A stretch of DNA of 64,000 nt from Bradyrhizobium sp. MOS002. GTDB taxonomy: Bacteria > Pseudomonadota > Alphaproteobacteria > Rhizobiales > Xanthobacteraceae. The stretch is from assembly GCF_003020115.1 (NCBI RefSeq), contig NZ_PYFX01000002.1:310001-374000 (forward strand), read 5' to 3'. The position numbers were made by a program, and so were the translations under genes. Shown piece by piece: positions 17,881 to 26,700 of this stretch. Positions within the stretch are counted from its first letter, which is position 1. Each line of letters opens with the position of its first letter. The notes under the pieces are model-generated. The model was not told the DNA's origin and ran no database searches. It saw nothing but the letters and a program-made list of their open reading frames with translations.

Positions 17881-19212
17881 ATGGCTGGACCAGCAGCATC
17901 AACCAACCCGCCCGAGATCAAGTCGCGCATCGGCGCGATCCTGCGCGCAACGAGCGGCAATTTCCTCGAGCAGTTCGACTTCTTCCTGTTCGGCTTCTAT
18001 GCCGCCGCCATCGGCAAGGCATTCTTCCCGTCCAGCAACGAGACCGCCTCGCTGCTCAACACTTTCGGCGTGTTCTGGCTCGGCGCATTGATGCGTCCCG
18101 TCGGCGCGATCGTGCTCGGCGCCTATATCGACCGCATCGGCCGCCGCAAGGGCCTGATCGTCACGCTCGGCATCATGGCCATCGGCACCGTCGTCATCGC
18201 GTTCTGCCCCAGCTATGCGACCATCGGCATCGCCGCGCCTGTTATCGTGCTGATCGGCCGCCTGCTGCAGGGCTTCTCCGCCGGCGTCGAGCTCGGCGGC
18301 GTGTCGGTCTATTTGTCGGAGATTTCGACACCCGGTAATCGCGGCTTCTACACCTCGTTCCAGTCCTCGAGCCAGCAGGTCGCGATCTTCGTGGCCTCGA
18401 TCCTCGGCTACATCCTTTCCGAGGTAATGCCGGCCGACACGGTGGCTGCCTGGGGCTGGCGCATTCCGTTCTTCGTCGGCTGCCTGATCATTCCCCTGAT
18501 CTTCTTCCTGCGGCGGACGCTCGAGGAGACGCCGGCCTTCCTCGCCATGAAGAAGCATCCGACGGCAAACGAGGTATTCGCCTCCGCGCTCGCCAACTGG
18601 CGCATCGTCCTTCTCGGCATGATGATCGCGGTCCTGACCACGACGACGTTCTACTTCGTCACGGTGTACACGCCGACCTTCGGCAAGACCGTGCTCAAGC
18701 TGTCGAGCCAGGATGCGCTGCTGGTGACGCTGCTGGTGGCCGTGACCAACTTCTTCTGGAATCCGGTCGGAGGCGCGTTGTCCGACCGCATCGGCCGCAA
18801 GCCGGTGCTGATCACGATCGCCTGCCTGTCGCTGGTCACGGCCTATCCGGCGCTGCACTGGCTGGTGGCGGCGCCGACCTTCGGCAAGCTGCTCGCGGTC
18901 GAGATGATGTTCTCGTTCTATTTCGGCGTCTACAGCGGCACCATGCTCGGCGCCTTGGTCGAGATCGTGCCGGCGCATGTCCGCACCACCTGCTTCTCGC
19001 TCGCCTTCGCGCTGGCGGCCGCCCTGTTCGGCACCTTCACGCCGTTTGCCTCGACCCTGCTGATCGAGCACACCGGCGACAAGGCTTCGCCCGGCTACTG
19101 GCTGATGCTGGCGGCGCTGCTCGGCATCATCGCGGCCTCGGTCGTGTATCGAGGCGGCGGCAAGGCGGTGCCGACATATGATACGGCGGTAGAGCCGGTG
19201 GCGGGACATTGA
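17881..19212 (+). CDS. MFS transporter, metabolite:H+ symporter family (citrate/tricarballylate-like)
   Basis: Twelve-helix inner-membrane symporter of 443 residues. The first segment [21 protein letters not shown] is the signature of the MHS subgroup (split: [15 protein letters not shown]), with the inter-helix motifs [13 protein letters not shown] and [13 protein letters not shown] and the second signature [14 protein letters not shown]. Members carry citrate, tricarballylate, 2-oxoglutarate or shikimate; citrate-type is the closest by motif. The ribosome site AGGGAG precedes the ATG by 7 nt. The preceding LysR gene may regulate it. Confidence 0.92.
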   Translation: MAGPAASTNPPEIKSRIGAILRATSGNFLEQFDFFLFGFYAAAIGKAFFPSSNETASLLNTFGVFWLGALMRPVGAIVLGAYIDRIGRRKGLIVTLGIMAIGTVVIAFCPSYATIGIAAPVIVLIGRLLQGFSAGVELGGVSVYLSEISTPGNRGFYTSFQSSSQQVAIFVASILGYILSEVMPADTVAAWGWRIPFFVGCLIIPLIFFLRRTLEETPAFLAMKKHPTANEVFASALANWRIVLLGMMIAVLTTTTFYFVTVYTPTFGKTVLKLSSQDALLVTLLVAVTNFFWNPVGGALSDRIGRKPVLITIACLSLVTAYPALHWLVAAPTFGKLLAVEMMFSFYFGVYSGTMLGALVEIVPAHVRTTCFSLAFALAAALFGTFTPFASTLLIEHTGDKASPGYWLMLAALLGIIAASVVYRGGGKAVPTYDTAVEPVAGH

Positions 19213-19240
19213 CGGTCGTTCCGAGGCGCCTCTTCCTTAA

Positions 19241-19266
19241 CCTCTCCCCGTAAGAACGGGGCGAGG
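19241..19266. repeat. Short palindrome (cctctccccg...cggggcgagg)
   Basis: An imperfect dyad in the 74-nt gap between the convergent MFS and Rieske genes. It is similar to the one at 3916-3937 and may terminate transcription. Confidence 0.55.
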
Positions 19267-19286
19267 GAGCGCACCGCCAGTGCAGC

Positions 19287-19700
19287 TTAAAGCTCCACCA
19301 CGACGTAATCGCTCTCGACCTTCACCGTGACAGTCTCGGCAACGTACGGCCCCTTCACGACAGCCGTACCCGGCTCGACATGGGCCGGGTAGGCTTTCAC
19401 GCGGAAGCGGCGGGGGTCGCAGTAGGACTGGCCGGTGCGGATGTCGAACTCCCAGCCGTGCCAGGGGCAGCGAATGATCTCGCCGAGCTTGGTGTATTCG
19501 ATCTCACCCGGATCATTCGATTGCGCGAGCCCGATCAGCGGTCCCTCGCACAGCGCCGCGCCCTGATGCGGGCAGCGGTTCATCAGGCCGAAATATTCAC
19601 CCTTGATGTTGAAGATTGCGATCGGCCGTCCGTCGATCTCCAGAAATTTTCGCGTGCCGGGCGGCAGTTCATCGACCGCGGCAATCACATGCCGCGCCAT
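19287..19700 (-). CDS. Rieske [2Fe-2S] ferredoxin-like protein
   Basis: A 137-residue single-domain Rieske protein. The cluster ligands are CPHQGAALC (Cys-x-His) and CPWHGWEFD (Cys-x-x-His); there are 32 residues between the two boxes, about twice the usual gap, the extra part holding PLIGLAQSNDPGEIEYTKLG. There is no signal or membrane segment, so it is a cytoplasmic electron carrier or an oxygenase-associated ferredoxin. ATG 19700 overlaps the stop of the amidohydrolase before it (TGATG), showing coupling. A TTG one codon upstream is a less likely start. Confidence 0.9.
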   Translation of the reverse strand: MARHVIAAVDELPPGTRKFLEIDGRPIAIFNIKGEYFGLMNRCPHQGAALCEGPLIGLAQSNDPGEIEYTKLGEIIRCPWHGWEFDIRTGQSYCDPRRFRVKAYPAHVEPGTAVVKGPYVAETVTVKVESDYVVVEL

Positions 19701-20809
19701 CAACTGATCCCGTACAGCTTCTTCGCATTGCCCAGATAGAAGGCCTCGCGGTCATCCTCGCTGACGCCCGCGGGCAGCACGCGCGAGGGCTCGTCGTAAT
19801 CCCAATGCGGATAGTCGGTGGCGAACAGCAGCCGGTCCCAGCCGATCCACTTGATGACGTCGAACAGATCCTCGCGCCGCTCTGGGTCCTCCATCGGCTG
19901 CGTCGTCCACCACACCTGCTCGCGGATATATTCCGACGGCGGCCGTTTGACATGCGGCACCTCGCTCCGCAGCCGCTGCCAGACCTTGTCGAGCCGCCAC
20001 GCCAGCGACGGCGCCCAGCCGAAGCCGGCCTCGATCATCACCATCTTCAATTTCGGGAAGCGCTCGAACACACCCTCCAGCACGAGGCTCGCGAGCGCCG
20101 ATTGCTGGCACTGCGAATGGCCGACCATCTCCTCGATGTAATAGGAAGGCCAGCCCGACGGCGTGATCGGGTTGCCGCCGAAGCCGAAGGCGTGGACGCC
20201 GACGGGCAAGCCGGCCTCTTCCGCGGCCTGATAGATCGGCCAGTAGCGGCGCTGGCCGAGCGGCTCGACATTGCGGCTGAGCAACAGCACCTGCACGAAA
20301 TTCTTGTCGCCGGCGCGCTCGCGGATTTCCGCGGCGGCCGACAGCCCGTCCTCATTGCCGACGACGATGGACGCCTTCAGCCGCTTGTCCTTGCTGGTCC
20401 ATTTGTCGATCTGCCAGTCGTTGATCGCAGAGCACAGCGCCGCCGAGAGCTCGTGATTGCGGATGCCCTGCCCGGTGTTGAGCGGATTGAGCACGCCGAG
20501 CTGCACGTTGTTGGGGTTGAGCAGCTGCTTCTGCATGAAGGACAGCGATGAGCCCTGCGGCCCGCCTTCGGGCGGATAGGCGTCGCGGCGCGAGGCGTTG
20601 GGCTGGGCCTTCGGGTAGGGCGGACCTTCCATCATGCCCTGATAAGCATGGACGCCATAGACTTCGAGATGATGCTGCCAGCGTTTGGCCAGATAGGGAT
20701 AGAGTTCGGCGCGGGTCGCGCGTGCTGGATGGATGTCGCAGTCCGCGATCGCGGTTTTGACGGCCAGTGGGGAAGCGGCTTCGGAGCTTTCGCGGAACTG
20801 AATATTCAT
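19700..20809 (-). CDS. Amidohydrolase family protein (amidohydrolase_2 / decarboxylase-like)
   Basis: A TIM-barrel metal-dependent hydrolase or decarboxylase of 369 residues. The N-terminal metal site is DCDIHPA, mid-barrel GVHAFGFGGNP, and the end motif is LLFATDYPHWDYDEP, as in the ACMSD/amidohydrolase_2 group, which cleaves C-C or C-N bonds in aromatic breakdown products. It is the middle gene of a three-gene operon: a paralogue lies upstream (22-nt gap) and the Rieske gene overlaps its stop. The substrate is unknown. Confidence 0.9.
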   Translation of the reverse strand: MNIQFRESSEAASPLAVKTAIADCDIHPARATRAELYPYLAKRWQHHLEVYGVHAYQGMMEGPPYPKAQPNASRRDAYPPEGGPQGSSLSFMQKQLLNPNNVQLGVLNPLNTGQGIRNHELSAALCSAINDWQIDKWTSKDKRLKASIVVGNEDGLSAAAEIRERAGDKNFVQVLLLSRNVEPLGQRRYWPIYQAAEEAGLPVGVHAFGFGGNPITPSGWPSYYIEEMVGHSQCQQSALASLVLEGVFERFPKLKMVMIEAGFGWAPSLAWRLDKVWQRLRSEVPHVKRPPSEYIREQVWWTTQPMEDPERREDLFDVIKWIGWDRLLFATDYPHWDYDEPSRVLPAGVSEDDREAFYLGNAKKLYGIS

Positions 20810-20831
20810 CGCCTTGCCTCCTTTGGCAGCG

Positions 20832-21890
20832 CTAGGTCAGGCGGGGATAGGTCGCATGCGGATTATCGATCATGATCTTGCGCACGAGATCGGGGGTGAG
20901 ACCTGCGGGCAGCGCCTCCTGGCCGTCGAACTGCCAGTGCGGATAGTCGGTGGAGAATAGGACTAATTCGTCCGACTGCATATGATCAAACAGGCGAATT
21001 AATGTCGCCTCATCCGGCGGCGCATCGAATGGCTGCAACGAGAAGCGGATGTTGCTGCGCACAATCTCCAGCGGCGCGCGGTCGACCCACGGCGTCTCCA
21101 TCCGCACCCCGCGCCAGAACTTGTGAAGGCGCCAGAGAAAGGGCGAGATCCAGGACACCCCGGATTCCAGCATCACCATTTTCAGCTGCGGATATTTGGC
21201 GAACACGCCCTCGACGATCAGGCTGGTGAGCTGGGTCTGGAACGCCTGGGCCTGACCGGCATAATCCTCGATGTGATAGGAACCCCAGCCCACGGCGGTC
21301 GGCGGATTGTGATAGGCGGAACCGGCATGAATGCCGATCGGCAGTTCCAGCCGTTCTGCCGCCTCGTAGATCGGCCAGAGCGCGCGCTTGCCGAGCGGCG
21401 TGTCGCCCATCACCAGCATCAGCACCTGCACGAAGCGGCGATCGGTCGCGCAGCGCTCGATCTCGGCGACGGCTTTCTCGACGCTTTGGGTGGGGATCAC
21501 GATCGAGCCGCGCAGCCGCGGATCGCGATCGAGCCATTCCTTCACGAGCCACTCGTTCAGTGCGCGGCAGAAGGCGGCCTGCAGATCCTCGGAAAACACC
21601 ATCTGCACGCCATAGAGTGGATTGCAAATGGCATGCGAGAGCTGAAAGGGATCGAGCACATGGCGCTGCATGTCCGCCAGGCTTTCGCCCGGCTTGCCGC
21701 TTTCGGGGCGCCAGTCGGGCCGCGCCGTGATCGGCGAGTTCTGCGGGTAGGATTGCGAGATGAGATCGACCATGCCGCGCGTCGTCACCTGATCGCGCCA
21801 ATAGTCGTTCAGGTACGGCAGCAGGCTGGTCAGATGCGGCACGGCCGGATGCACATCGCAATCCACCCCGCCGGCGATCAGGGACGCCAT
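20832..21890 (-). CDS. Amidohydrolase family protein, tandem paralogue
   Basis: A 352-residue relative of the next gene in the operon: GVDCDVHPAVPHL at the N-terminus, GSIVIPTQSVEKAVAEI, FVQVLMLVMGDTPLGKRALW, GIHAGSAYHNPPTAVGW, and LVLFSTDYPHWQFDGQEAL near the end. The metal-binding Asp-x-His pair and the final Asp are kept. ATG 21890 was preferred to a start 20 codons further up because the extension is Arg/Lys-rich and not family-like. Two paralogues in one operon suggest successive steps or two subunits. Confidence 0.9.
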   Translation of the reverse strand: MASLIAGGVDCDVHPAVPHLTSLLPYLNDYWRDQVTTRGMVDLISQSYPQNSPITARPDWRPESGKPGESLADMQRHVLDPFQLSHAICNPLYGVQMVFSEDLQAAFCRALNEWLVKEWLDRDPRLRGSIVIPTQSVEKAVAEIERCATDRRFVQVLMLVMGDTPLGKRALWPIYEAAERLELPIGIHAGSAYHNPPTAVGWGSYHIEDYAGQAQAFQTQLTSLIVEGVFAKYPQLKMVMLESGVSWISPFLWRLHKFWRGVRMETPWVDRAPLEIVRSNIRFSLQPFDAPPDEATLIRLFDHMQSDELVLFSTDYPHWQFDGQEALPAGLTPDLVRKIMIDNPHATYPRLT

Positions 21891-22058
21891 GACGTGTCCT
21901 TCACGTTTCCTCGTCGCGTCTTTCTCGCGGGCAGCGCTTGGCCGCTCCACGTTTGGCAGCCATTCAAGCAGGCCTGCCCGTTGGCTGCAACTCGGCCAAC
22001 GGCGCTGTCATATGCTAGAAAGGCTGAGCTCGGTTGCGAAGGTATAAGGGGTCAAGGA

Positions 22059-22541
22059 ATGAAAGAGCTCGTCGGCATTGCGGAACAGGTCGCAGCGAAA
22101 CTGATCGCCCGCAAACAGACCATTGCCGTGGCGGAATCCTCGACCGGAGGCCTGATCTCGGCCAGCCTTCTCGCGGTGCCCGGCGCGTCCGCCTATTTCC
22201 TCGGCGGCGCTGTGGTCTACACCCGCGATGCCAGGCGTGTGCTGATGGATATTTCGGACGAGGGAATGAAGGGCATTCGTTCCTCGTCGGAGCCCTACGC
22301 GCAACTGCTGGCCGAGCAGATGCGCAGCCGCTTCAACTGCGACTGGGGCCTGTCCGAGACTGGCGCCGCTGGTCCCACCGGCAATCGCTACGGCGATGCG
22401 GCGGGCCATAGCTGTATGGCGGTCGCCGGGCCCGCAGTTGAGGTGATGACGCTGGAGACGGGCAGCAATGACCGCTTCGCCAATATGCAGATGTTTGCGG
22501 CGACAGCGCTGAAATTGCTGCTGAAGAATTTGGAGCGGTGA
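22059..22541 (+). CDS. CinA C-terminal domain protein (nicotinamide-nucleotide amidase-like)
   Basis: A 160-residue stand-alone CinA C-terminal domain (PncC type), which in other bacteria deamidates nicotinamide mononucleotide. The catalytic motif is IAVAESSTGGLISASLL, then YFLGGAVVYTRDARR and the second motif LSETGAAGPTGNRYGDAAG. An AAGG ribosome site lies before ATG 22059. The frame is open further upstream but only as an antisense shadow of the amidohydrolase gene. Confidence 0.9.
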   Translation: MKELVGIAEQVAAKLIARKQTIAVAESSTGGLISASLLAVPGASAYFLGGAVVYTRDARRVLMDISDEGMKGIRSSSEPYAQLLAEQMRSRFNCDWGLSETGAAGPTGNRYGDAAGHSCMAVAGPAVEVMTLETGSNDRFANMQMFAATALKLLLKNLER

Positions 22542-22589
22542 GTTCCGGGGCGCGCGAAGCATCGCGCCAGATCCAGTAGTTGTTTTGCC

Positions 22590-22677
22590 CGTCATTGCGA
22601 CCGAAGCGAAGCAATCCGGACTGTTGCCGCGGGCGGATTTCTGGATTGCTTCGTCGCAAGTGCTCCTCGCAATGACG
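22590..22677. repeat. Inverted repeat element (family A)
   Basis: Left arm 22590-22617 starts cgtcattgcgaccgaagcg; right arm 22641-22677 is a diverged reverse complement with a short insertion. It separates the convergent CinA-like and amidase genes and could terminate both. Confidence 0.85.
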
Positions 22678-22684
22678 CGAAGGA

Positions 22685-24157
22685 CTAGTCATTGAATAGG
22701 GGCGGCGGCACGAACCCGCCGAACTCGCGTTCGATCAGCTCGGCGAGCTTCAGCGGTGTGCGGTCCTCGAGGAAGGGCCCGATGATCTGCACGCCGACCG
22801 GCAGCCCGTCCTTCGACAGGCCGAGCGGAGCGGCCGTTGCCGGCAGGCCCGTCAGCGTGGCGATGCCGGGCCAGGCAAGCTGGTCCGGATAGGCGTGGTC
22901 CTTGCCATCGATATTGATCCGGCGCTTTTCCTGCTCCGGCGAATGATCATGCGGATAGGCCGGCGTGGGCATGATCGGGCAGATCACCGCATCGAATGTC
23001 TTGAACAAGTGCCGCCATTGCGCGCGCAGGCCGGCGCGAGCGCCTTCGTCGAACACCCAGACCTGATGTGTGCTGGTCATGCCGCGCAGCCGCTCGGCAG
23101 CAAGGCTCTTGTCCTCAGGCGAGAGCTGCGCCGCGCCGGCACGCGCGCCGGCGAGAATGTCCGGCGGAAAGAAGGCGCCCAGAAAACCCATCAGCATGCG
23201 CATGTAAAGGCGAGAGGCATCCGTGAAGTCGGGAAACAGCGGGCTTTCGCGCGATATGCTCGCACCTGCGCGCGACAATTGGTCCGCGAGCTTCTCGATC
23301 GCGCTGCGAATCTCGGCATTCGCGGGCAGCAACGGATGGCTGTCGATCACCAGCACGCGGAAATCCTTCAGCGCGCGGTGCCGCGCCTCCGGCAGCGTCA
23401 GCTTGTATCCGACACCGAGGTCCAGCGGATCGGGGCCTGCCATCACGTCCAGGAGCAGCGGCAGATCGGCCGCACTTCGCGCCATCGGGCCGATCACCGC
23501 CATATCGCGTTCCATCGGTATGGCCGGAAATGGCGGCGGCGTGTGGCCACGCGTTGGACAGAGATTGTAGGTCGGCTTGTGCGCATAGACGCCGCAATGG
23601 AAGGCGGGCACGCGCAGCGAGCCGCCGATGTCGGACCCGAGCGAGAGCGGTCCATAGCCTGCCGCGAGCGCCGCAGACGAGCCGCCCGACGAGCCCCCCG
23701 GCGTGCGGCCGAGATCGAATGGATTGTTCGTCGTGCCGTAGATCTCGTTGTAGCTCTGCCAATCCGCCAACCCGACGGGCACGTTGGTCTTGCCGAGGAT
23801 GATGCCGCCGGCATCCTTCACCCGGGCGATCGACAGCGCGTCCTCCGCCGGCTTGAAACCCTTCTGCGGCGTCCAGCCCCAGGTCGTGGGCAGGCCGGCG
23901 ACGTTGTAGGATTCCTTCACCGTGACGGGGAGGCCGAGCAGCGGCTTCCGCTCGCCGCGCGCCAATGCGGCGTCCGCCTCGCGCGCGGCGCCAAGCGCGC
24001 GATCAAAGTCCCGGACGCAGATCGCATTGACCTTGCCGTCGTGACGTTCGATGCGGTCGATCGCATCCTGGGTCAGCTCGACCGCGGAGACCTTCTTCGC
24101 GGTCAACGCGGCCGACAGCTCGCCCGCGCTCTTGAAGCTCCATTCGGATTTTGCCAC
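22685..24157 (-). CDS. Amidase signature family hydrolase
   Basis: A 490-residue amidase. The triad sits at the same positions as in the other amidase of this window: Lys81 in LPVTVKESY, Ser156 in TPGGSSGGS and Ser180 in SDIGGSLRVP. The start is GTG, chosen because a strong ribosome site (CAGGAG) lies 7 nt upstream and the sequence from there (AKSEWSFKSAGEL) is family-like; the frame continues upstream without similarity. No transporter or partner gene is adjacent, so its substrate is open. Confidence 0.9.
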   Translation of the reverse strand: MAKSEWSFKSAGELSAALTAKKVSAVELTQDAIDRIERHDGKVNAICVRDFDRALGAAREADAALARGERKPLLGLPVTVKESYNVAGLPTTWGWTPQKGFKPAEDALSIARVKDAGGIILGKTNVPVGLADWQSYNEIYGTTNNPFDLGRTPGGSSGGSSAALAAGYGPLSLGSDIGGSLRVPAFHCGVYAHKPTYNLCPTRGHTPPPFPAIPMERDMAVIGPMARSAADLPLLLDVMAGPDPLDLGVGYKLTLPEARHRALKDFRVLVIDSHPLLPANAEIRSAIEKLADQLSRAGASISRESPLFPDFTDASRLYMRMLMGFLGAFFPPDILAGARAGAAQLSPEDKSLAAERLRGMTSTHQVWVFDEGARAGLRAQWRHLFKTFDAVICPIMPTPAYPHDHSPEQEKRRINIDGKDHAYPDQLAWPGIATLTGLPATAAPLGLSKDGLPVGVQIIGPFLEDRTPLKLAELIEREFGGFVPPPLFND

Positions 24158-24278
24158 GGCATGCTCCTGCGTTTCATGGACGAGATGATGCGCAGTTTGG
24201 CCGAGTGCTGCAACCGGCGTTTGATCGCGATTGATGTGTGAGCAAGGCGGAACGCGGTGAGCCAAGCAACCACTCGCA

Positions 24279-24379
24279 GTCATCGTCCGGCTTGACCGGG
24301 CGATCCAGTATTCCACCGGCGCCGATCGGACACGGAGAGGCCGCGGCGTACTGGATGCCCCGCCTTCGCGGAGCATGAC
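24279..24379. repeat. Inverted repeat element (family D, gcgatccagta...tactggatgc)
   Basis: Imperfect arms 24279-24310 and 24349-24379 lie between the amidase gene start and the end of mbfA. Such GC-rich mosaic dyads are frequent in Bradyrhizobium intergenic space. Confidence 0.7.
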
Positions 24380-24385
24380 AGCGTC

Positions 24386-25357
24386 TTACGCCGCGCCGAT
24401 CAATATGCCCACCGCCAGCACGATCGCGCCGCCGAGCACGATCTGGAACACGGCCTGGAGGAACGGCGTGTCCATGTAGCGTGAGCGGATGAAGGCGATC
24501 GCCCACAGCTCGAAGAACACGACAATTCCGGCGATTCCGGTCGCGATCCAGAATGCGTTGGCCCAGCTGTCGGGCACGAGATAGGGCAGGGTGTGCCCAA
24601 GGCCGCCGAGCGTCGTCATCAAGCCGCAGGTGAGACCGCGCAGCCAGGGCGAACCACGACCGGTCAGCGAGCCGTCGTCGGACAGCGCTTCCGCAAAACC
24701 CATGCTGATGCCGGCACCGATCGAGGCGGCGAGGCCGACAAGAAATGTTTGCCAGTTCTGATGCGTGGCGAAGGCAGCCGCGAACAGCGGCGCCAGCGTC
24801 GAGACGGAGCCATCCATCAGGCCGGCGAGACCTGGCTGCACATATTGCAGCACGAACATGCGGCGGTTGGTGCGGTCTTCCTCGGCGCGCACGTCCGAAC
24901 TCAGGATCTGGTCCGTCAGCTTCGCCGCCACCTCTTCGTGGCCTTTCTCGGCTTCGGCCAGATCGCCCAGCAGGCGGCGCACGCCGACATCCTGCGCCTG
25001 TTCGGCGGCCTTCACATAAAAGCGCTCGGCCTGCAATTCCATCGTTTCGACTTCCCTGCGGATGGTGTCGAGCGACAGGTTTTTGGTGAGCCAGACCGGA
25101 CGGCGGCGCAGGAAGCCTTTGACGTCCTCGCGGCGGATCGGGGGCAAATGCGGACCGAAGCGCTGCTCGTACATTTCCAGCAGCATGTGGCGATGGCCGC
25201 GCTCTTCCTCGGCCATCTGCTCGAATATCTTGGCGGAGTCCGGATAGCGCTCCTTGAGGTCTTCGGCGAAGCTCATGTAGATGCGGCTGTCCTCCTCCTC
25301 GGAGGAGATCGCGACCGCAAGCACCTCGCGCTCGGTCAGATCGGCAAAATTCTTCAC
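24386..25357 (-). CDS. mbfA: MbfA: ferritin-like domain fused to VIT1-type iron exporter
   Basis: Inner-membrane Fe2+ exporter of 323 residues that protects against iron and peroxide stress. Residues 1-165 form a ferritin-like four-helix domain with iron ligands in [16 protein letters not shown] (Glu52/His55), the [12 protein letters not shown] region (Glu107, Glu111) and EAEKGH (Glu137/His140). From about 172 follows a VIT1/CCC1 transporter domain with [16 protein letters not shown] and five hydrophobic helices. In Bradyrhizobium this gene is repressed by Irr through an ICE box; a perfect ICE-type dyad is present 17 nt upstream of the start. Confidence 0.96.
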   Translation of the reverse strand: MKNFADLTEREVLAVAISSEEEDSRIYMSFAEDLKERYPDSAKIFEQMAEEERGHRHMLLEMYEQRFGPHLPPIRREDVKGFLRRRPVWLTKNLSLDTIRREVETMELQAERFYVKAAEQAQDVGVRRLLGDLAEAEKGHEEVAAKLTDQILSSDVRAEEDRTNRRMFVLQYVQPGLAGLMDGSVSTLAPLFAAAFATHQNWQTFLVGLAASIGAGISMGFAEALSDDGSLTGRGSPWLRGLTCGLMTTLGGLGHTLPYLVPDSWANAFWIATGIAGIVVFFELWAIAFIRSRYMDTPFLQAVFQIVLGGAIVLAVGILIGAA

Positions 25358-25373
25358 GGCGGCCCTGTCATCA

Positions 25374-25392
25374 GTTTAGAATAATTCTAAAC
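25374..25392 (-). promoter_or_regulatory. Irr-type iron control element (ICE) of mbfA
   Basis: The 19-bp sequence gtttagaataattctaaac is a perfect 9-1-9 palindrome and contains the ICE core tttagaa-N3-ttctaaa. It ends 17 nt upstream of the mbfA start codon, a place where a bound repressor would block transcription. Irr binding is inferred from the match to the known consensus. Confidence 0.92.
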
Positions 25393-25417
25393 TATATAGG
25401 GCGCCGGGGTTCCCGGG

Positions 25418-26569
25418 TCAAATCACGCCGCGGCTCTTCGCCAGGAAATCGAGCAGCAGGCGGCTCACCTCGGCCGGCTGCTCCTGTTGCACCCAGTGAC
25501 CGGCGCCGTCGACGAGGTGGCAGCCGAGCAGCTTCGTGCAGGTCCGCGCCTGCATGGCGTCGAACACGCCGGGGCGCTGATAGGTCCCCCAATCCTGCTT
25601 GCCGGAGATGAAGCAGGATGGCACGTCGATGCTGCGGCCGGCCAGCAATTCGAGCTGGCTGTTGAATGCACCCGACGTGCCGCAGCGGTACCATTGCAAG
25701 CCGCCCTGGAATCCGGTGCGGCCATATTCGGCGCTGTAATAGGCGAGCTCGCGGTCGGGCAGCCATTGATTGGCGGCGATCGCGGCCGGCGAGGGCATCT
25801 CCTTCGCGACCGTCTCGGCCATGGTCTCGTTCAGGTCCATCACATAATAGGTCGGCAGCTTCGCCAGCTCGTTCGCCGACCAGGATTTCAGCGGATACGG
25901 CTTGTTGTCGGTCCAGTCCGCGCTCTTGTGATGATAGTAGGCGCGCAGGAAATCATGCACGCCCTGAGGCGCGCGGTGGATGTCGGCATTGGCCGGGCGC
26001 GTCGCATAGTACCGTTGATAATGCTTGCGCGGACGCGGCAAGGCGGCGAGCTCGCGATGCACGGGGTCTTCGGCCGGTGGCTTTGCCGGCGCGTCGACCG
26101 TGTTGAACGGCAGCGGGGGCGCACCGCCAAACGGCGCGCTCATCATCGCCACCGAACGAAACACGTCGGGCCGCATCAGCGCGCACCAGGCCGCGACCGG
26201 GCTGCCGAAATCATGTCCGACCACATCGACCTGCCTGTAGCCGAACGCAGACACCAGCCCGAGCGCATCCCGCACCAGGTTGAAGAGCGAAAACGGCGTG
26301 AGATCGCTGTCGTACTCAGCGCTCCATCCCGTCGTCCGGCCATAGCCGCGCTGGTCCGGGGCGATCACGTGATAGCCGGCCGAGCTGAGTGCCGGCATCA
26401 CCTTGCGCCAGGAGAAGGCGAGCTCCGGAAAGCCGTGCAGCAGCAGGATGCAGGGCCGCCCCTTGGTCTCGAAGCCGGCCTCCAGCACATGCATGCGCAA
26501 GCCGTTGATGTCGTCGACATAGCGTGAGCGGATGCCGGCGGGCAGCGGAACGTCGGGGAGCGTCGTCAT
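25418..26569 (-). CDS. Alpha/beta hydrolase, epoxide-hydrolase-like
   Basis: A 383-residue alpha/beta-hydrolase of the soluble epoxide hydrolase type. The oxyanion-hole motif is LLHGFPELAFSWRKVMP, the nucleophile is the Asp in VVGHDFGSPVA (Asp rather than Ser, as in epoxide hydrolases and haloalkane dehalogenases), and the catalytic His is in GAGHWVQQEQP. A cap domain of about 170 residues lies between strands 6 and 7, longer than in small hydrolases. GGAG lies 7 nt before ATG 26569. The substrate is unknown. Confidence 0.9.
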   Translation of the reverse strand: MTTLPDVPLPAGIRSRYVDDINGLRMHVLEAGFETKGRPCILLLHGFPELAFSWRKVMPALSSAGYHVIAPDQRGYGRTTGWSAEYDSDLTPFSLFNLVRDALGLVSAFGYRQVDVVGHDFGSPVAAWCALMRPDVFRSVAMMSAPFGGAPPLPFNTVDAPAKPPAEDPVHRELAALPRPRKHYQRYYATRPANADIHRAPQGVHDFLRAYYHHKSADWTDNKPYPLKSWSANELAKLPTYYVMDLNETMAETVAKEMPSPAAIAANQWLPDRELAYYSAEYGRTGFQGGLQWYRCGTSGAFNSQLELLAGRSIDVPSCFISGKQDWGTYQRPGVFDAMQARTCTKLLGCHLVDGAGHWVQQEQPAEVSRLLLDFLAKSRGVI

Positions 26570-26593
26570 TGCTTTCTCCACATGGGTGGAATC

Positions 26594-26685
26594 GTAGGGT
26601 GGGCAAAGCGGAGCGTGCCCACCATGCCAAACGAGCTAAGGATGGTGGGCAGGGCGCGCGACGCGCGCGCCTTTGCCCACCCTAC
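26594..26685. repeat. Inverted repeat element (family E, gtagggtgggcaaag)
   Basis: Perfect 15-bp end arms at 26594-26608 and 26671-26685 with further internal complementarity (gtgcccacc and ggtgggca). It lies between two genes on the minus strand. Confidence 0.88.
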
Positions 26686-26700
26686 GGCATCTCGGCTAGA

